Positions 7,838-15,814 of a DNA stretch of 64,000 bases are shown in pieces. Source of the stretch: Cloacibacterium caeni (GTDB lineage: Bacteria; Bacteroidota; Bacteroidia; Flavobacteriales; Weeksellaceae); contig NZ_OU015321.1 in NCBI RefSeq assembly GCF_907163105.1, positions 2,654,918 to 2,718,917 on the forward strand. Direction: 5' to 3'. Under the pieces are notes generated by a model. That model did not search any database. It was not told where the DNA came from and saw nothing but the letters and a program-made list of their open reading frames with translations. Numbering within the stretch: the first letter of the stretch is position 1; the number at the start of each line of letters is the position of its first letter. The position numbers and the translations under genes are program-made.

Positions 7838-8812
7838 ATGAAAAATAAATTCAAAATTGGAATGTTAATACTATTCTTTAGTATTATTGCTACCAAAACT
7901 CAAGCGCAACAAATCTTTGACGGCAACATAAAAAATAATTCTTTAGCAATAAGTCCAACCGGAAATATTGCATTAGCATCAAACAGCGACGTAAATTTCG
8001 TAAGTGTTTATAATCTAAAATCTCGTAAATTAATAAAAAAGATACCTGGATTCATCAGTCCAAGAAACATCATTTTTTCGCCTGATGGAATGAAGTTTTA
8101 CATCACTGACAGCAGCACCGGATTTTTAACTGTACTGGAAACAAAGAACTTTAAAATCATTGAAAAATATGCGGTAGGCTTTGGAGCATTTGGTTCAGCA
8201 ATTAGCAACAATGGTCAGGAAATTTATATTAATAATGAGGCAACAAATACAGTAACGGTAATTGACCTTTCAAGTAAATCGGTAAAAAAAATAATAACAG
8301 GTTTTGCCGAACCAAGACAAGGTATTAAATTAAACGCAACAAATACAAAGATTTACGTGACCAATTTTGCCAGCGACGCTATTTCTGTTGTGGACGCAGC
8401 AACTTTAAAAATCGATACAACTATTACTGGTTTTAGCAAAATAAGAGCTATCTCTATTACTAAAGATGGTGAAACATTATTTGCTGCTAATAGTGGTTCC
8501 AATTCCATTGCAGTAGTTAATTTAAATACAGGTATAATCGCTAAAACAATTTCTGTAGGCAAAGATCCTTATGGCGCATCATTATCTTCAGATGAAAACA
8601 TTTTATTGAGTGGAAATAAGGAAGATAATTCTCTTTCAATAATTGATGTATCAACATTAACTAATATTGGAGTGATAACAGGATTTAATGAACCAAGACA
8701 AGCGATTGTTTACTCTAAAAACGGTAAAAATGTATTTGTACTAAACAAAGATTTATCTATTAGTGTAGTTAATCTTTCTGAAAAGAAAATAATATATAGT
8801 ATTCAGAATTAA
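7838..8812 (+). CDS. Secreted YVTN/YncE-like beta-propeller protein
   Basis: A 324-residue protein with a signal peptide (residues 1-24, ending TQAQ) and a chain of seven or so beta-propeller blades of the YVTN type, each near 40 residues, such as IYVTNFASDAISVVDAATL and LFAANSGSNSIAVVNLNTG. Such proteins are periplasmic or extracellular and serve as binding scaffolds. No catalytic residue set is visible. The 12-bp spacing to the YeiH-type gene implies joint expression, so it may bind the same compound or protect the envelope from it; this is inference. Confidence 0.85.
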   Translation: MKNKFKIGMLILFFSIIATKTQAQQIFDGNIKNNSLAISPTGNIALASNSDVNFVSVYNLKSRKLIKKIPGFISPRNIIFSPDGMKFYITDSSTGFLTVLETKNFKIIEKYAVGFGAFGSAISNNGQEIYINNEATNTVTVIDLSSKSVKKIITGFAEPRQGIKLNATNTKIYVTNFASDAISVVDAATLKIDTTITGFSKIRAISITKDGETLFAANSGSNSIAVVNLNTGIIAKTISVGKDPYGASLSSDENILLSGNKEDNSLSIIDVSTLTNIGVITGFNEPRQAIVYSKNGKNVFVLNKDLSISVVNLSEKKIIYSIQN

Positions 8813-8851
8813 TAAATTTCCTAAAAAAGGTAAAAGGGCTATTCGCTAACA

Positions 8852-8964
8852 GCCGTTTCTCGCAATTGCGAATTTTGTGGTAAGTTCTCGTTTGCGTTTC
8901 GCAAGAATTTTTATTTTTAACAGAAAATAAAAAGTTCCGAACTTCGCAACTGACGAGAAGCGGC
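8852..8964. repeat. Long imperfect palindrome, attC-like
   Basis: Two arms, 8852-8872 and 8943-8964, are near-perfect inverse complements (GCCG-TTCTCG-TTGCGAA against TTCGCAA-CGAGAA-CGGC) with a few unpaired bases in the middle of the arms. The 70-base loop holds its own perfect 10-bp hairpin (TTTTTATTTT/AAAATAAAAA). The sequence GCTAAC precedes the left arm. Long imperfect palindromes with bulges of this form resemble integron-cassette recombination sites, and similar strings occur between cassette-like genes in Bacteroidota. No integron integrase is in the window. Confidence 0.55.
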
Positions 8965-8999
8965 GGAACCTTAACCAATTTTTAACAATACAACTGAAA

Positions 9000-9116
9000 G
9001 TGAAATTTTCGCCATACATATACGAACCAGACAAAAGTATTGAGGTTTACCGACAAACCGAAAAATAGTTTGAGGACAATCCCGAAGTTAAAAAACGTGT
9101 TGAAGAATTAGGATGA
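9000..9116 (+). pseudogene. Remnant of a small unrecognised gene
   Basis: The frame starting GTG at 9000 reads as protein-like sequence (SPYIYEPDKSIEVYRQTEK, stop TAG at 9066-9068, then FEDNPEVKKRVEELG, TGA). Continuity on both sides of the stop suggests decay of a short reading frame. I do not recognise the family. The rest of 8813-9373 holds the palindrome, this remnant and a terminator, with no intact gene. Confidence 0.4.
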
Positions 9117-9233
9117 TTGAATTTTATTCTAATTTGAAATGCGAATTCATATTCGCTTTTATAAATAAAGACAAAGAGTGGTTAGCTTTTAAATAAAAAT
9201 ATAAGTAATTCGGGATAATTACTTTTTCATAGG

Positions 9234-9264
9234 AAAGGCTCAACCAAATTGGTTGAGCCTTTTT
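9234..9264. terminator. Bidirectional terminator between converging operons
   Basis: AAAGGCTCAACC and GGTTGAGCCTTTTT form a 12-bp stem with a short AAATT-type loop. It lies between the rightward LysR unit and the leftward fluoride operon. Confidence 0.8.
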
Positions 9265-9373
9265 ATAGTTTAAATTTAAAATTATTACTATTTAAAGTTT
9301 GGTAATAGTACCATTGTATGATTTCTTATATAATATTGAACTTGAAAATTATTCAAATCGTTACATAAGTTAT

Positions 9374-9940
9374 TTACTTTTCTCTAAAGTGAATTTTTTT
9401 TGAAAAGTAAGCAATTGTACTTCCATAAAAAATTCCCAAGAATGCTGCCACAATAACATCCGTAGGATAATGAACACCGTTGTAAATACGGCTGTATGCA
9501 ACCAAAACAGCCCAGCAGACTAAAACATATTTTAGCCAATTATATTTTCTTGGTAGCAAAAAGATTAGGAATGTTGCTAAGCCAAAAGCGTTGGCAGAGT
9601 GAGACGATATAAAACCATACTGACCACCTGGTCCTGCTTTGCTTAAATGTATCAAATTTTCGAGAGATGGTTCATGTGATGGTCTTAGTCTTTTGAACGC
9701 ATTTTTTATAAGATGAGATGCGGTCTGGTCACAGATCGTGATCAGAAAAGCAATTGCCAAAAGTACGTAAGCACTTTTCTTTTTAAATTCTCTCATAATG
9801 ATATACAAAAGAAAAGTATAAAATGGTATCCAAAACAGTTTATCACTTGCCCAATACATGATCGGATCAAAAAATGAATTGTGCTTTCGGTTTATAAAAA
9901 GAAAAAGCTGAGTGTCGAGTTGGTTTATATTTTCGAGCAT
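9374..9940 (-). CDS. PAP2-family membrane phosphatase
   Basis: A 188-residue polytopic membrane protein with the three PAP2 motifs: K79-x6-R86-P87, the SSHS of motif 2 (residues 112-115, in place of PSGH), and S150-R151-x5-H157-x3-D161. The catalytic His residues (114 and 157) and the Asp are present. The family hydrolyses lipid phosphates, undecaprenyl pyrophosphate or free phosphate esters. It is the last gene of the fluoride operon, 41 bp after the EamA-like gene. Why a phosphatase belongs here is not clear. Since many phosphate-processing enzymes are inhibited by fluoride, a spare phosphatase is possible; this is speculation. Confidence 0.88.
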   Translation of the reverse strand: MLENINQLDTQLFLFINRKHNSFFDPIMYWASDKLFWIPFYTFLLYIIMREFKKKSAYVLLAIAFLITICDQTASHLIKNAFKRLRPSHEPSLENLIHLSKAGPGGQYGFISSHSANAFGLATFLIFLLPRKYNWLKYVLVCWAVLVAYSRIYNGVHYPTDVIVAAFLGIFYGSTIAYFSKKIHFREK

Positions 9941-9981
9941 AGTAATGTCTTAATAATGAATATTTTAAGTTGTTGTTATTT

Positions 9982-10404
9982 TTATTTGAGAGTCAATATT
10001 AATATTCCCCCGATGATCATAAAACCGCCCACAGCAATTTTCCAGGTAAATTGCTCGTTTAGGAAGAAAAAGGAAAGAGCCAGCGTAATAATTATACTTC
10101 CCTTGTCTATTAATGCTATTTCTGAAACATTACCCACCTTCATTGCCCTGTAATAGAATATCCACGAAATTGTGGTCGTAATTCCCGAAAATCCCAGCAA
10201 TAAAATATCTTTTTTGGTAAGATTTGAAAAATCTTTGGCGTTATTAAATGCGAATATATTGAGCCAAATTAGAAAAAACACAAATGAAGTCCGGACAGCC
10301 AAACCTGTATCTGATGCAACATTTTTCAGTCCTGCTTTTGCTATGACTGAGGTTAAACCTGCAAATATCATCGAAATGATGGCGAAAATTTGATATTGTT
10401 TCAT
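9982..10404 (-). CDS. Single-repeat EamA/DMT-type membrane protein
   Basis: A 140-residue protein with four to five transmembrane segments and the signature of one EamA repeat (ends ALSFFFLNEQFTWKIAVGGFMIIGGILIL). Full transporters have two repeats, so this one would have to work as a dimer. It sits 85 bp after enolase and 41 bp before PAP2 in the fluoride operon. The substrate is unknown. Its location suggests a role in fluoride or anion tolerance, but nothing in the sequence proves it. Confidence 0.8.
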   Translation of the reverse strand: MKQYQIFAIISMIFAGLTSVIAKAGLKNVASDTGLAVRTSFVFFLIWLNIFAFNNAKDFSNLTKKDILLLGFSGITTTISWIFYYRAMKVGNVSEIALIDKGSIIITLALSFFFLNEQFTWKIAVGGFMIIGGILILTLK

Positions 10405-10489
10405 AAAGTGTTGTGTGAGAATATGTGATATTAAAAGGCTAACTTTTTAGTATTGAAATTAGCCTTCAATAAATTTGATATTTTGTGTA

Positions 10490-11764
10490 TTATTTAAACG
10501 CTTTGATTCCCGCAAACTTTGCTGCACTTCCAAGCTCCTCCTCAATTCTCAATAGTTGATTGAATTTTGAAACCCGCTCACTTCGGCAGCCACTTCCTGT
10601 TTTCAAATGCCCTGCACCAACTGCCACTGTCAAGTCGGCGATTGTTGTATCTTCTGTTTCTCCGCTTCGGTGCGAGATAAAGCAGTTGTAATTGTTTTTA
10701 TAGGCCAGGTCAATCGTTTCCAGAGTTTCTGTAACGGTTCCAATTTGATTTAATTTTATCAAAACAGAGTTTCCAATTTTTTGGTCAATGCCTTCCTGTA
10801 GAATCTTTGGATTCGTACAGAAAATATCATCTCCCACCAGTTCTACTTTGTTTCCTAATCTCTCCGTCAATTGCTGCCAGCCTTTCCAGTCATTTTCTCC
10901 AAGACCGTCTTCCAACAAAACAATCGGATATTGTGATGTCCAGCTTTCCCAAAGTTCAATCATCTGTTCACTTGTTTTTTGTTCTTTGGTGCTTTTGAAA
11001 AATTCATATTTGTCATTGTTCCACATCTCACTTGTTGCAGGATCTAAGCATAACGACACATCTTTTCCAGGCGTAAAACCGGCTTTGGTAATCGCTTCTA
11101 AAATGACATCAACGGCTTCTTCATTGGATTTTAGATTTGGTGCAAATCCTCCTTCATCGCCAACTCCTGTGTAATATCCTTTTCCCTTTAAAATTTCTTT
11201 TAAGGTGTGGAAGACCTCTTCACCCATTCGAATACTCTCCTTAAAGTTTGGGGCATTGTGTGGTGCAATCATAAATTCCTGAAAATCGATATTATTGTCA
11301 GCGTGTCTTCCGCCATTGATCACATTCATACAAGGTACAGGCATGGTATATGTTGATTCATCCCTGAATTGTCGGTACAGTGGGATCTTGTTAAAGGCAG
11401 CTGATGCTTTGGCATAAGCAATGGAAACTGCTAAAATGCCATTTGCACTGAGATTAGATTTGTTGGGCGTCCCATCCAACGAGATCATCAAGGCATCTAC
11501 ATCACTCTGCAGTAGTATCTCTTTCCCGACCAATGCGTTCGCAATAATGGTATTGACATTATTGACAGCTTTTGAAACACCTTTCCCCTGATAGCGTGCT
11601 TTATCGTTATCTCTTAATTCCACGGCTTCCTTTTCGCCTGTGCTTGCACCGGACGGAGATATGGCTCTGCCCGTAAACTCACCATTGATGTTAATCTCTG
11701 CTTCAACTGTCGGATTTCCTCTGGAATCGAGTACTTCTCTTGCGTGTACTTTTGTAATTTTCAT
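10490..11764 (-). CDS. eno: Enolase (extra, fluoride-operon copy)
   Basis: A full-length 424-residue enolase (2-phosphoglycerate to phosphoenolpyruvate). Visible motifs include the Mg2+/substrate loop [15 protein letters not shown] (about 38-52), [23 protein letters not shown], the signature [13 protein letters not shown] with the catalytic Lys (about residue 337), and [15 protein letters not shown]. Nothing essential seems missing. Enolase is the classic fluoride-inhibited glycolytic enzyme (fluoride with phosphate and Mg2+). Here it stands 17 bp after DUF190 and is controlled by the upstream fluoride riboswitch, so it is most likely an extra, inducible copy. Its G+C is clearly above that of the neighbouring island genes. 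A chromosomal eno elsewhere is expected but cannot be checked in this window. Confidence 0.96.
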   Translation of the reverse strand: MKITKVHAREVLDSRGNPTVEAEININGEFTGRAISPSGASTGEKEAVELRDNDKARYQGKGVSKAVNNVNTIIANALVGKEILLQSDVDALMISLDGTPNKSNLSANGILAVSIAYAKASAAFNKIPLYRQFRDESTYTMPVPCMNVINGGRHADNNIDFQEFMIAPHNAPNFKESIRMGEEVFHTLKEILKGKGYYTGVGDEGGFAPNLKSNEEAVDVILEAITKAGFTPGKDVSLCLDPATSEMWNNDKYEFFKSTKEQKTSEQMIELWESWTSQYPIVLLEDGLGENDWKGWQQLTERLGNKVELVGDDIFCTNPKILQEGIDQKIGNSVLIKLNQIGTVTETLETIDLAYKNNYNCFISHRSGETEDTTIADLTVAVGAGHLKTGSGCRSERVSKFNQLLRIEEELGSAAKFAGIKAFK

Positions 11765-11781
11765 AATATTTTTTGATTTAT

Positions 11782-12144
11782 TTAGGTGAATAATATTTCA
11801 GAACTGGGTTGAACAAGTATTATTTTAGCTTGTTTTAAAAGGTCTTTATTTAATTTTAAAAATTGGTTGATTTTATTTTCGTTATCAATAAGCTCAAGGC
11901 AGGCAGGATTCTTCAAAGCAGGAAGCTCCGAAATATTGTAGGAAATATTTTTATAATTCAGATAACCCGATTTAGCAATGAAGATATTCGCTTGCTCTAT
12001 GTTACTTTCCCTGGCTTTTTTCAATAGAAATTCGCCCAGAGAATTGTTCCATAACCTTTTCCAAAACGATTGATCTTTTACAGATGCTCCGTATTCGAAA
12101 TAAATCCTTACGATCACCGTTGATTTGTTTTCCATTGCGTTCAT
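11782..12144 (-). CDS. DUF190 family protein, fluoride-associated
   Basis: A 120-residue protein of the DUF190 family, small ferredoxin-like proteins ([19 protein letters not shown]...[23 protein letters not shown]) that elsewhere accompany the fluoride channel CrcB. Its ATG follows the CLC-F stop codon directly, so translation is coupled. The exact role is unknown. The family looks regulatory (PII-like in fold) and may gate the transporter or sense a ligand; that is inference from family and context. A second ATG four codons in is possible. Confidence 0.85.
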   Translation of the reverse strand: MNAMENKSTVIVRIYFEYGASVKDQSFWKRLWNNSLGEFLLKKARESNIEQANIFIAKSGYLNYKNISYNISELPALKNPACLELIDNENKINQFLKLNKDLLKQAKIILVQPSSEILFT

Positions 12145-13458
12145 TTATTTGTTTTCGTTTATATTTCTTCCGGACTGGTTCTGAAATCTGGAATGTTTTG
12201 CTTCCCCGATGACCTGTTTTCCATAAATGCTGTTATGACCTGAAATTAAATATGATACCACGCAGGCAATGGCCATATAGATCCCGCTTTCAGCTCCGAA
12301 GAGTTCTATTCCCATCAGCATACAGGCGAGTGGTGTATTGGTTGCCCCTGCAAACACTGCCACAAATCCCATTCCTGCCAAAAGTCCTGTCGGCAAAGGG
12401 ATAAATAAGGATAAGGCACTTCCTAAAGTAGCGCCGATAAAAAATAAAGGCGTTACTTCGCCACCTTTGAATCCTGCTGCAAGTGTGATAATGGTAAAGG
12501 CCATCTTCAATGCAAAATCGTAAGGCGGTAACTGCTGCTCGAAAGACTGAACAATGGTCGGAATACCCAATCCGATATATTTCGTGGTTCCCATTGCAAA
12601 CACAGCGACGGCAACGATGATCCCTCCTACAAAAGGACGGAGCGGCGGAAAAGATATTCTGGATTTGAAAAAAGAAGTTACGTAATGGATGACCTTGCTA
12701 AAGGTCGCCGCACAAAGGCCGAATAAGATCCCTGCCAGTATACTGTAGATGATCGGTAAGGCTTCCAATTGGGGAACAAGGTCGATATGATAATGGGTGT
12801 GTTTAACCTGCCAGAGGTTAGTGACCAGGTCTGCCAGTATTGCTGAAGCAAACGCAGGAAATATCGCATCATATTTTATTCTTCCTATCAGAAATACTTC
12901 GAGACCGAACAAGGCACCCGCCAAAGGTGTTCCGAATATAGAACCGAAACCTGCTGAAATTGCCGAGATCAGCAGTATTTTACGCTCAGGTTCAGTTAGT
13001 CTGAAAGGTTTTGTGAATTGATCAGCGATTGCTCCCGCCATCTGCAATGCCGTTCCCTCTCTACCTGCGGAACCTCCAAAAAAGTGGGTTGCAATCGTTC
13101 CTAAATAAACAAAGGGTGCCATCCTGAAAGGAATAATTTCCTTTGGATTGTGGATGCTGTCAATCAATAAATTATTTCCAGCCTCAATATCCTTCCCCAG
13201 ATAATTGTAAAGCAAGCCGATTAACAGACCTGCAATTGGCAGAAAAGCAATGAGCCACAGATGATTCTCCCTGAAATTCGTAGCCCAGTCCAGTGATACC
13301 AGAAAACCTGCCGAGGCAGACCCTACACAGATCCCAATGATGGAACTGATTAAAAACCATTTAACGATGTATGGGAGAGTAGGGTATTTACGGAAAAAGA
13401 TCTTTGTGTGAAGCTGAGCTGCTTTGCTGTTGGATCTAAAATGCTGATTTTTGGACAT
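12145..13458 (-). CDS. CLC-family fluoride/proton antiporter (CLC-F type)
   Basis: A 437-residue CLC protein. The gating/selectivity block GREGTALQM (residues 132-140, gating Glu134) is present. The usual GSGIP anion-binding loop is replaced by EAGNN (92-96), and GFKGGEVTPLFFIGATLGS occurs in the second half; these are characteristics of the fluoride-specific CLC-F branch. The protein exports fluoride from the cytoplasm with proton antiport. It is the first gene of the operon, and its start codon lies just after a fluoride riboswitch hairpin. The riboswitch makes the fluoride assignment much firmer than the protein alone. Confidence 0.92.
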   Translation of the reverse strand: MSKNQHFRSNSKAAQLHTKIFFRKYPTLPYIVKWFLISSIIGICVGSASAGFLVSLDWATNFRENHLWLIAFLPIAGLLIGLLYNYLGKDIEAGNNLLIDSIHNPKEIIPFRMAPFVYLGTIATHFFGGSAGREGTALQMAGAIADQFTKPFRLTEPERKILLISAISAGFGSIFGTPLAGALFGLEVFLIGRIKYDAIFPAFASAILADLVTNLWQVKHTHYHIDLVPQLEALPIIYSILAGILFGLCAATFSKVIHYVTSFFKSRISFPPLRPFVGGIIVAVAVFAMGTTKYIGLGIPTIVQSFEQQLPPYDFALKMAFTIITLAAGFKGGEVTPLFFIGATLGSALSLFIPLPTGLLAGMGFVAVFAGATNTPLACMLMGIELFGAESGIYMAIACVVSYLISGHNSIYGKQVIGEAKHSRFQNQSGRNINENK

Positions 13459-13464
13459 AATTTA

Positions 13465-13497
13465 CCTGATTAAATGTGTTAACATTGTCTAATCAGG
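13465..13497 (-). promoter_or_regulatory. Expression-platform hairpin masking the CLC-F start
   Basis: Read on the minus strand, CCTGATT directly after the aptamer pairs with AATCAGG six bases before the ATG. The AGG in the second arm is the only Shine-Dalgarno-like string, so the hairpin would hide it. The first arm overlaps the end of the aptamer (GACGCC-TGATT). Control of translation by competition between the aptamer and this hairpin is inference. Confidence 0.65.
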
Positions 13498-13549
13498 CGT
13501 CATCAGCTTTTTTAGGGCGGTTGGGTAAGGAAGAGCACCATTTCCTTTC
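13494..13549 (-). promoter_or_regulatory. Fluoride riboswitch (crcB motif)
   Basis: Read on the minus strand: GGAAATGGTGCTCTTCC, then AACCGCC, a short loop, and GCTGATGACGCCT. These are the conserved blocks of the crcB-motif aptamer (GGNGATGG-type 5' block, the A/GCC junction, and the terminal TGATGACGCC). It lies 40-90 bases before the ATG of the CLC-F gene, followed by a hairpin. The aptamer binds fluoride through Mg2+ ions and turns on fluoride resistance genes. Confidence 0.93.
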
Positions 13550-13551
13550 AA

Positions 13552-13559
13552 CAAATGTA
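13552..13559 (-). promoter_or_regulatory. -7 box of the fluoride operon
   Basis: TACATTTG (minus strand) is an exact TAnnTTTG match ending a few bases before the aptamer, so the transcript would begin almost at its 5' edge. No good -33 TTTG is seen (TTTT/TTTC at the expected distance). Confidence 0.6.
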
Positions 13560-13608
13560 CAAAATAGTTTTTAGAAAATACTATTGACAGACATTATAAT
13601 AATGTTTT

Positions 13609-14640
13609 TCAGGGATAATACTTTTTCTTCAGCCACAAACTAACCCTTACCAATAAAATTAAAACAGGTACTTCCACAAGAGGACCGATGACCCCTACAA
13701 ATGCTTGTGAGGAATGAATTCCAAAAACTGCTATAGCAACAGCAATCGCTAATTCAAAATTATTTCCAGTCGCTGTAAAAGCAATAGATGCATTTTTGTC
13801 GTAGGGTACTTTCAATGCCTTACTAATGAAAAAGCTGATGAAGAATGTAAGAACAAAGTAAATTACTAATGGTATTGCAACTTTAACAACGTCCATTGGT
13901 AGCTCTAAAATTTTGTCTCCCTTCAAACTGAACATCAATACGATTGTAAACAGCAAAGCATACAAAGTAATAGGTGAAATAGCCGGAATGAATTTCCTAT
14001 TGAACCACTCTTTTCCTTTTAATTTAATCAAGAAGTAACGGCTCAAAAATCCTGCAATAAATGGGATCCCTAAATAAATGAATACACTCTCGGCAACATC
14101 TTTCATTGGTACCGCAATGTTAAAATTTCCTAAGCCTAGTTTTTGTGGTAATACATTAATAAAAAGCCAAACATAAAAACTATAAAACACCAATTGGAAA
14201 ATACTGTTTAATGCGATTAGCAGAGCTGCGTACTCCCGATTACCTTTTGCTAGATCGTTCCAGACAATGACCATTGCAATACATCTTGCTAAACCGATCA
14301 AAATTAGACCAATCATATAGTCTGGCTCATCTCGTAGAAAAATGATAGCTAATACAAACATTAAAATAGGACTGATAATCCAATTGAGTAGCAATGATAC
14401 CGACATTACCTTTTTGTCTTTAAAAGCCATTGGTAATAGACTATAATCTACTTTTGCCAAAGGTGGATACATCATTAAAATTAAACCTATTGCTAAGGGA
14501 ATATTAGTTGTTCCGACAGACAAAGAATTTGTGACAGTAGAAATATCAGGAAAGAAATATCCTAACCCAACGCCCAAAAGCATTGCTAAAAAAATCCATA
14601 GGGTAAGAAAGCGGTCGAGGAATTTTAATTTTGGTTGCAT
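13609..14640 (-). CDS. acr3: Acr3-family arsenite efflux permease
   Basis: A 343-residue membrane protein with about ten hydrophobic segments. The Acr3 signature [18 protein letters not shown] carries the essential Cys120. Also present are [24 protein letters not shown] and the C-terminal [19 protein letters not shown] and [10 protein letters not shown]. The length is normal. It exports arsenite (and sometimes antimonite) driven by the proton gradient, without the ArsA ATPase. It is the last gene of the ars operon, 3 bp after the GcvH-like stop. Confidence 0.95.
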   Translation of the reverse strand: MQPKLKFLDRFLTLWIFLAMLLGVGLGYFFPDISTVTNSLSVGTTNIPLAIGLILMMYPPLAKVDYSLLPMAFKDKKVMSVSLLLNWIISPILMFVLAIIFLRDEPDYMIGLILIGLARCIAMVIVWNDLAKGNREYAALLIALNSIFQLVFYSFYVWLFINVLPQKLGLGNFNIAVPMKDVAESVFIYLGIPFIAGFLSRYFLIKLKGKEWFNRKFIPAISPITLYALLFTIVLMFSLKGDKILELPMDVVKVAIPLVIYFVLTFFISFFISKALKVPYDKNASIAFTATGNNFELAIAVAIAVFGIHSSQAFVGVIGPLVEVPVLILLVRVSLWLKKKYYP

Positions 14641-14643
14641 CTT

Positions 14644-15021
14644 CTAATTATTTAGTTGAGCGTATTGTTCCGCTGTTAATAAATTTTCAGTTTCTCTCAG
14701 GTCTTCAATTTCAATTTTCACCATCCAGCCATTATCAAATGGATTAGAATTTACAAGCGTTGGCTCTTTTAAAAGTTGCTCATTGGTTTCAATTATTTTC
14801 CCTGAAAGAGGCATAAATAGGTCGCTGACGGTTTTAATGGCTTCTACAGAACCAAATACTTCGTCTTGTTTGAAATTATGATTAACATTAGGTAAGTCAA
14901 CATATACGATTTCTCCCAATTCCTTTTGAGCAAATGCTGTAATACCGACCGTTGCAGTTTTGTTCTCAATACGAACCCAAGTATGTTCTTTTGAATAATG
15001 TAGATCTTTTGGAAGTTCCAT
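14644..15021 (-). CDS. gcvH: GcvH-like lipoyl carrier protein in the ars operon
   Basis: A 125-residue protein with the full glycine cleavage H-protein fold: LPKDLHYSKEHTWVRIE, VGITAFAQKELGEIVYVDLP, and the lipoylation hairpin FGSVEAIKTVSDLFMPLSG with Lys63 at the usual place. I chose the ATG at 15021 because the longer start would be TTG at 15039, and because H proteins begin with this MxxPxxLxYSxxHxW pattern. In the cell it would carry lipoamide; the canonical role is in glycine cleavage with GcvP/T/L, none of which is encoded in this window. It lies 18 bp after the metallophosphoesterase and 3 bp before acr3, inside the arsenic operon. Trivalent arsenic binds lipoyl dithiols, so it may be a replacement or a sink. 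Confidence 0.92.
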   Translation of the reverse strand: MELPKDLHYSKEHTWVRIENKTATVGITAFAQKELGEIVYVDLPNVNHNFKQDEVFGSVEAIKTVSDLFMPLSGKIIETNEQLLKEPTLVNSNPFDNGWMVKIEIEDLRETENLLTAEQYAQLNN

Positions 15022-15039
15022 TTTTTTAGATTTTAACAA

Positions 15040-15813
15040 TTAATAGCCACGTCTTAGATTTTCTGCATACTCGTTTGGAAGAGGGCTGTCTTCCACTGCC
15101 TTTGCTGCCTTTTCAAAGTCATAGTCGAAGCGGATAAATTCTACACTGATGCTTTCTTTGTTCAAAACAGAACTGTTTTCATCAACTGTCAACATCACAT
15201 AACCACCTCTAATATCATTGTCTTTCGGCTTCCCAACGGAACCGATATTTACTGCGTGACGAAAATGATCTTGTCCATCAATACCCGAATTTAAAACTCT
15301 ATGATATGGTTTGTGTGTATGTCCGAAACACATAATGTCGGCATCGGCTTGTTCCATAATACGAAGCATACTTTTTTCTTCACGGTCTTCGAAAAGATAT
15401 TCATTTATTTTTCTCGGACTCCCGTGTACCAAAAGCAGGTTCAGTTTGTCTTCGTTCAGTTGAAATTCTACTTTTATATGTGCTGGAAGTGTGCGCAGGT
15501 ACGCCCTTTCATCATCTTTCATCAAAGAATTGGTAAAAGAAATGGAAATATTTCCGTTGTCCTTCTCAGCGTCTGTTTTGTAGGCGCAACCACATTCATT
15601 ACTCATTCTCCCAATGCCAAAATCGTAGTTGCCAGCAATACTTGGTATTTTTCTTTTACGGATTTCATTGACCACTTCGTTTGGCCAGATATTGTAACCA
15701 ACTAAATCTCCCAAACAATAAATGCTGTCGGGATTTCTTTTTTCAACATCTGCAAAGAATGCTTCTAATGCAGGGAGATTAGCGTGAATGTCGCTGAATA
15801 ATGCAATTTTCAT
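15040..15813 (-). CDS. Metallophosphoesterase (calcineurin-like)
   Basis: A 257-residue protein with all binuclear-metal motifs: D8-x-H10 (FSDIHANL), GDxxG at D36 (CLGDLVGYN), GNYD (about 62-65), VHGSP and the C-terminal GHTHKPYH. It resembles the YfcE/protein phosphatase-like branch that hydrolyses phosphodiesters or phosphomonoesters. It contains an unusual Cys pair (NECGCAYK, about residues 74-81) between the GNYD and the central strands. It is inside the ars operon with 1 bp to arsO, so it is probably co-expressed in arsenic stress. The substrate is unknown. Confidence 0.87.
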   Translation of the reverse strand: MKIALFSDIHANLPALEAFFADVEKRNPDSIYCLGDLVGYNIWPNEVVNEIRKRKIPSIAGNYDFGIGRMSNECGCAYKTDAEKDNGNISISFTNSLMKDDERAYLRTLPAHIKVEFQLNEDKLNLLLVHGSPRKINEYLFEDREEKSMLRIMEQADADIMCFGHTHKPYHRVLNSGIDGQDHFRHAVNIGSVGKPKDNDIRGGYVMLTVDENSSVLNKESISVEFIRFDYDFEKAAKAVEDSPLPNEYAENLRRGY

Positions 15814-15814
15814 T

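Noticed and set aside
10788..11174. Plus-strand reading frame inside the enolase gene
   Set aside because: Shadow of enolase; no conserved motif and high Ser/Pro content as expected for antisense.
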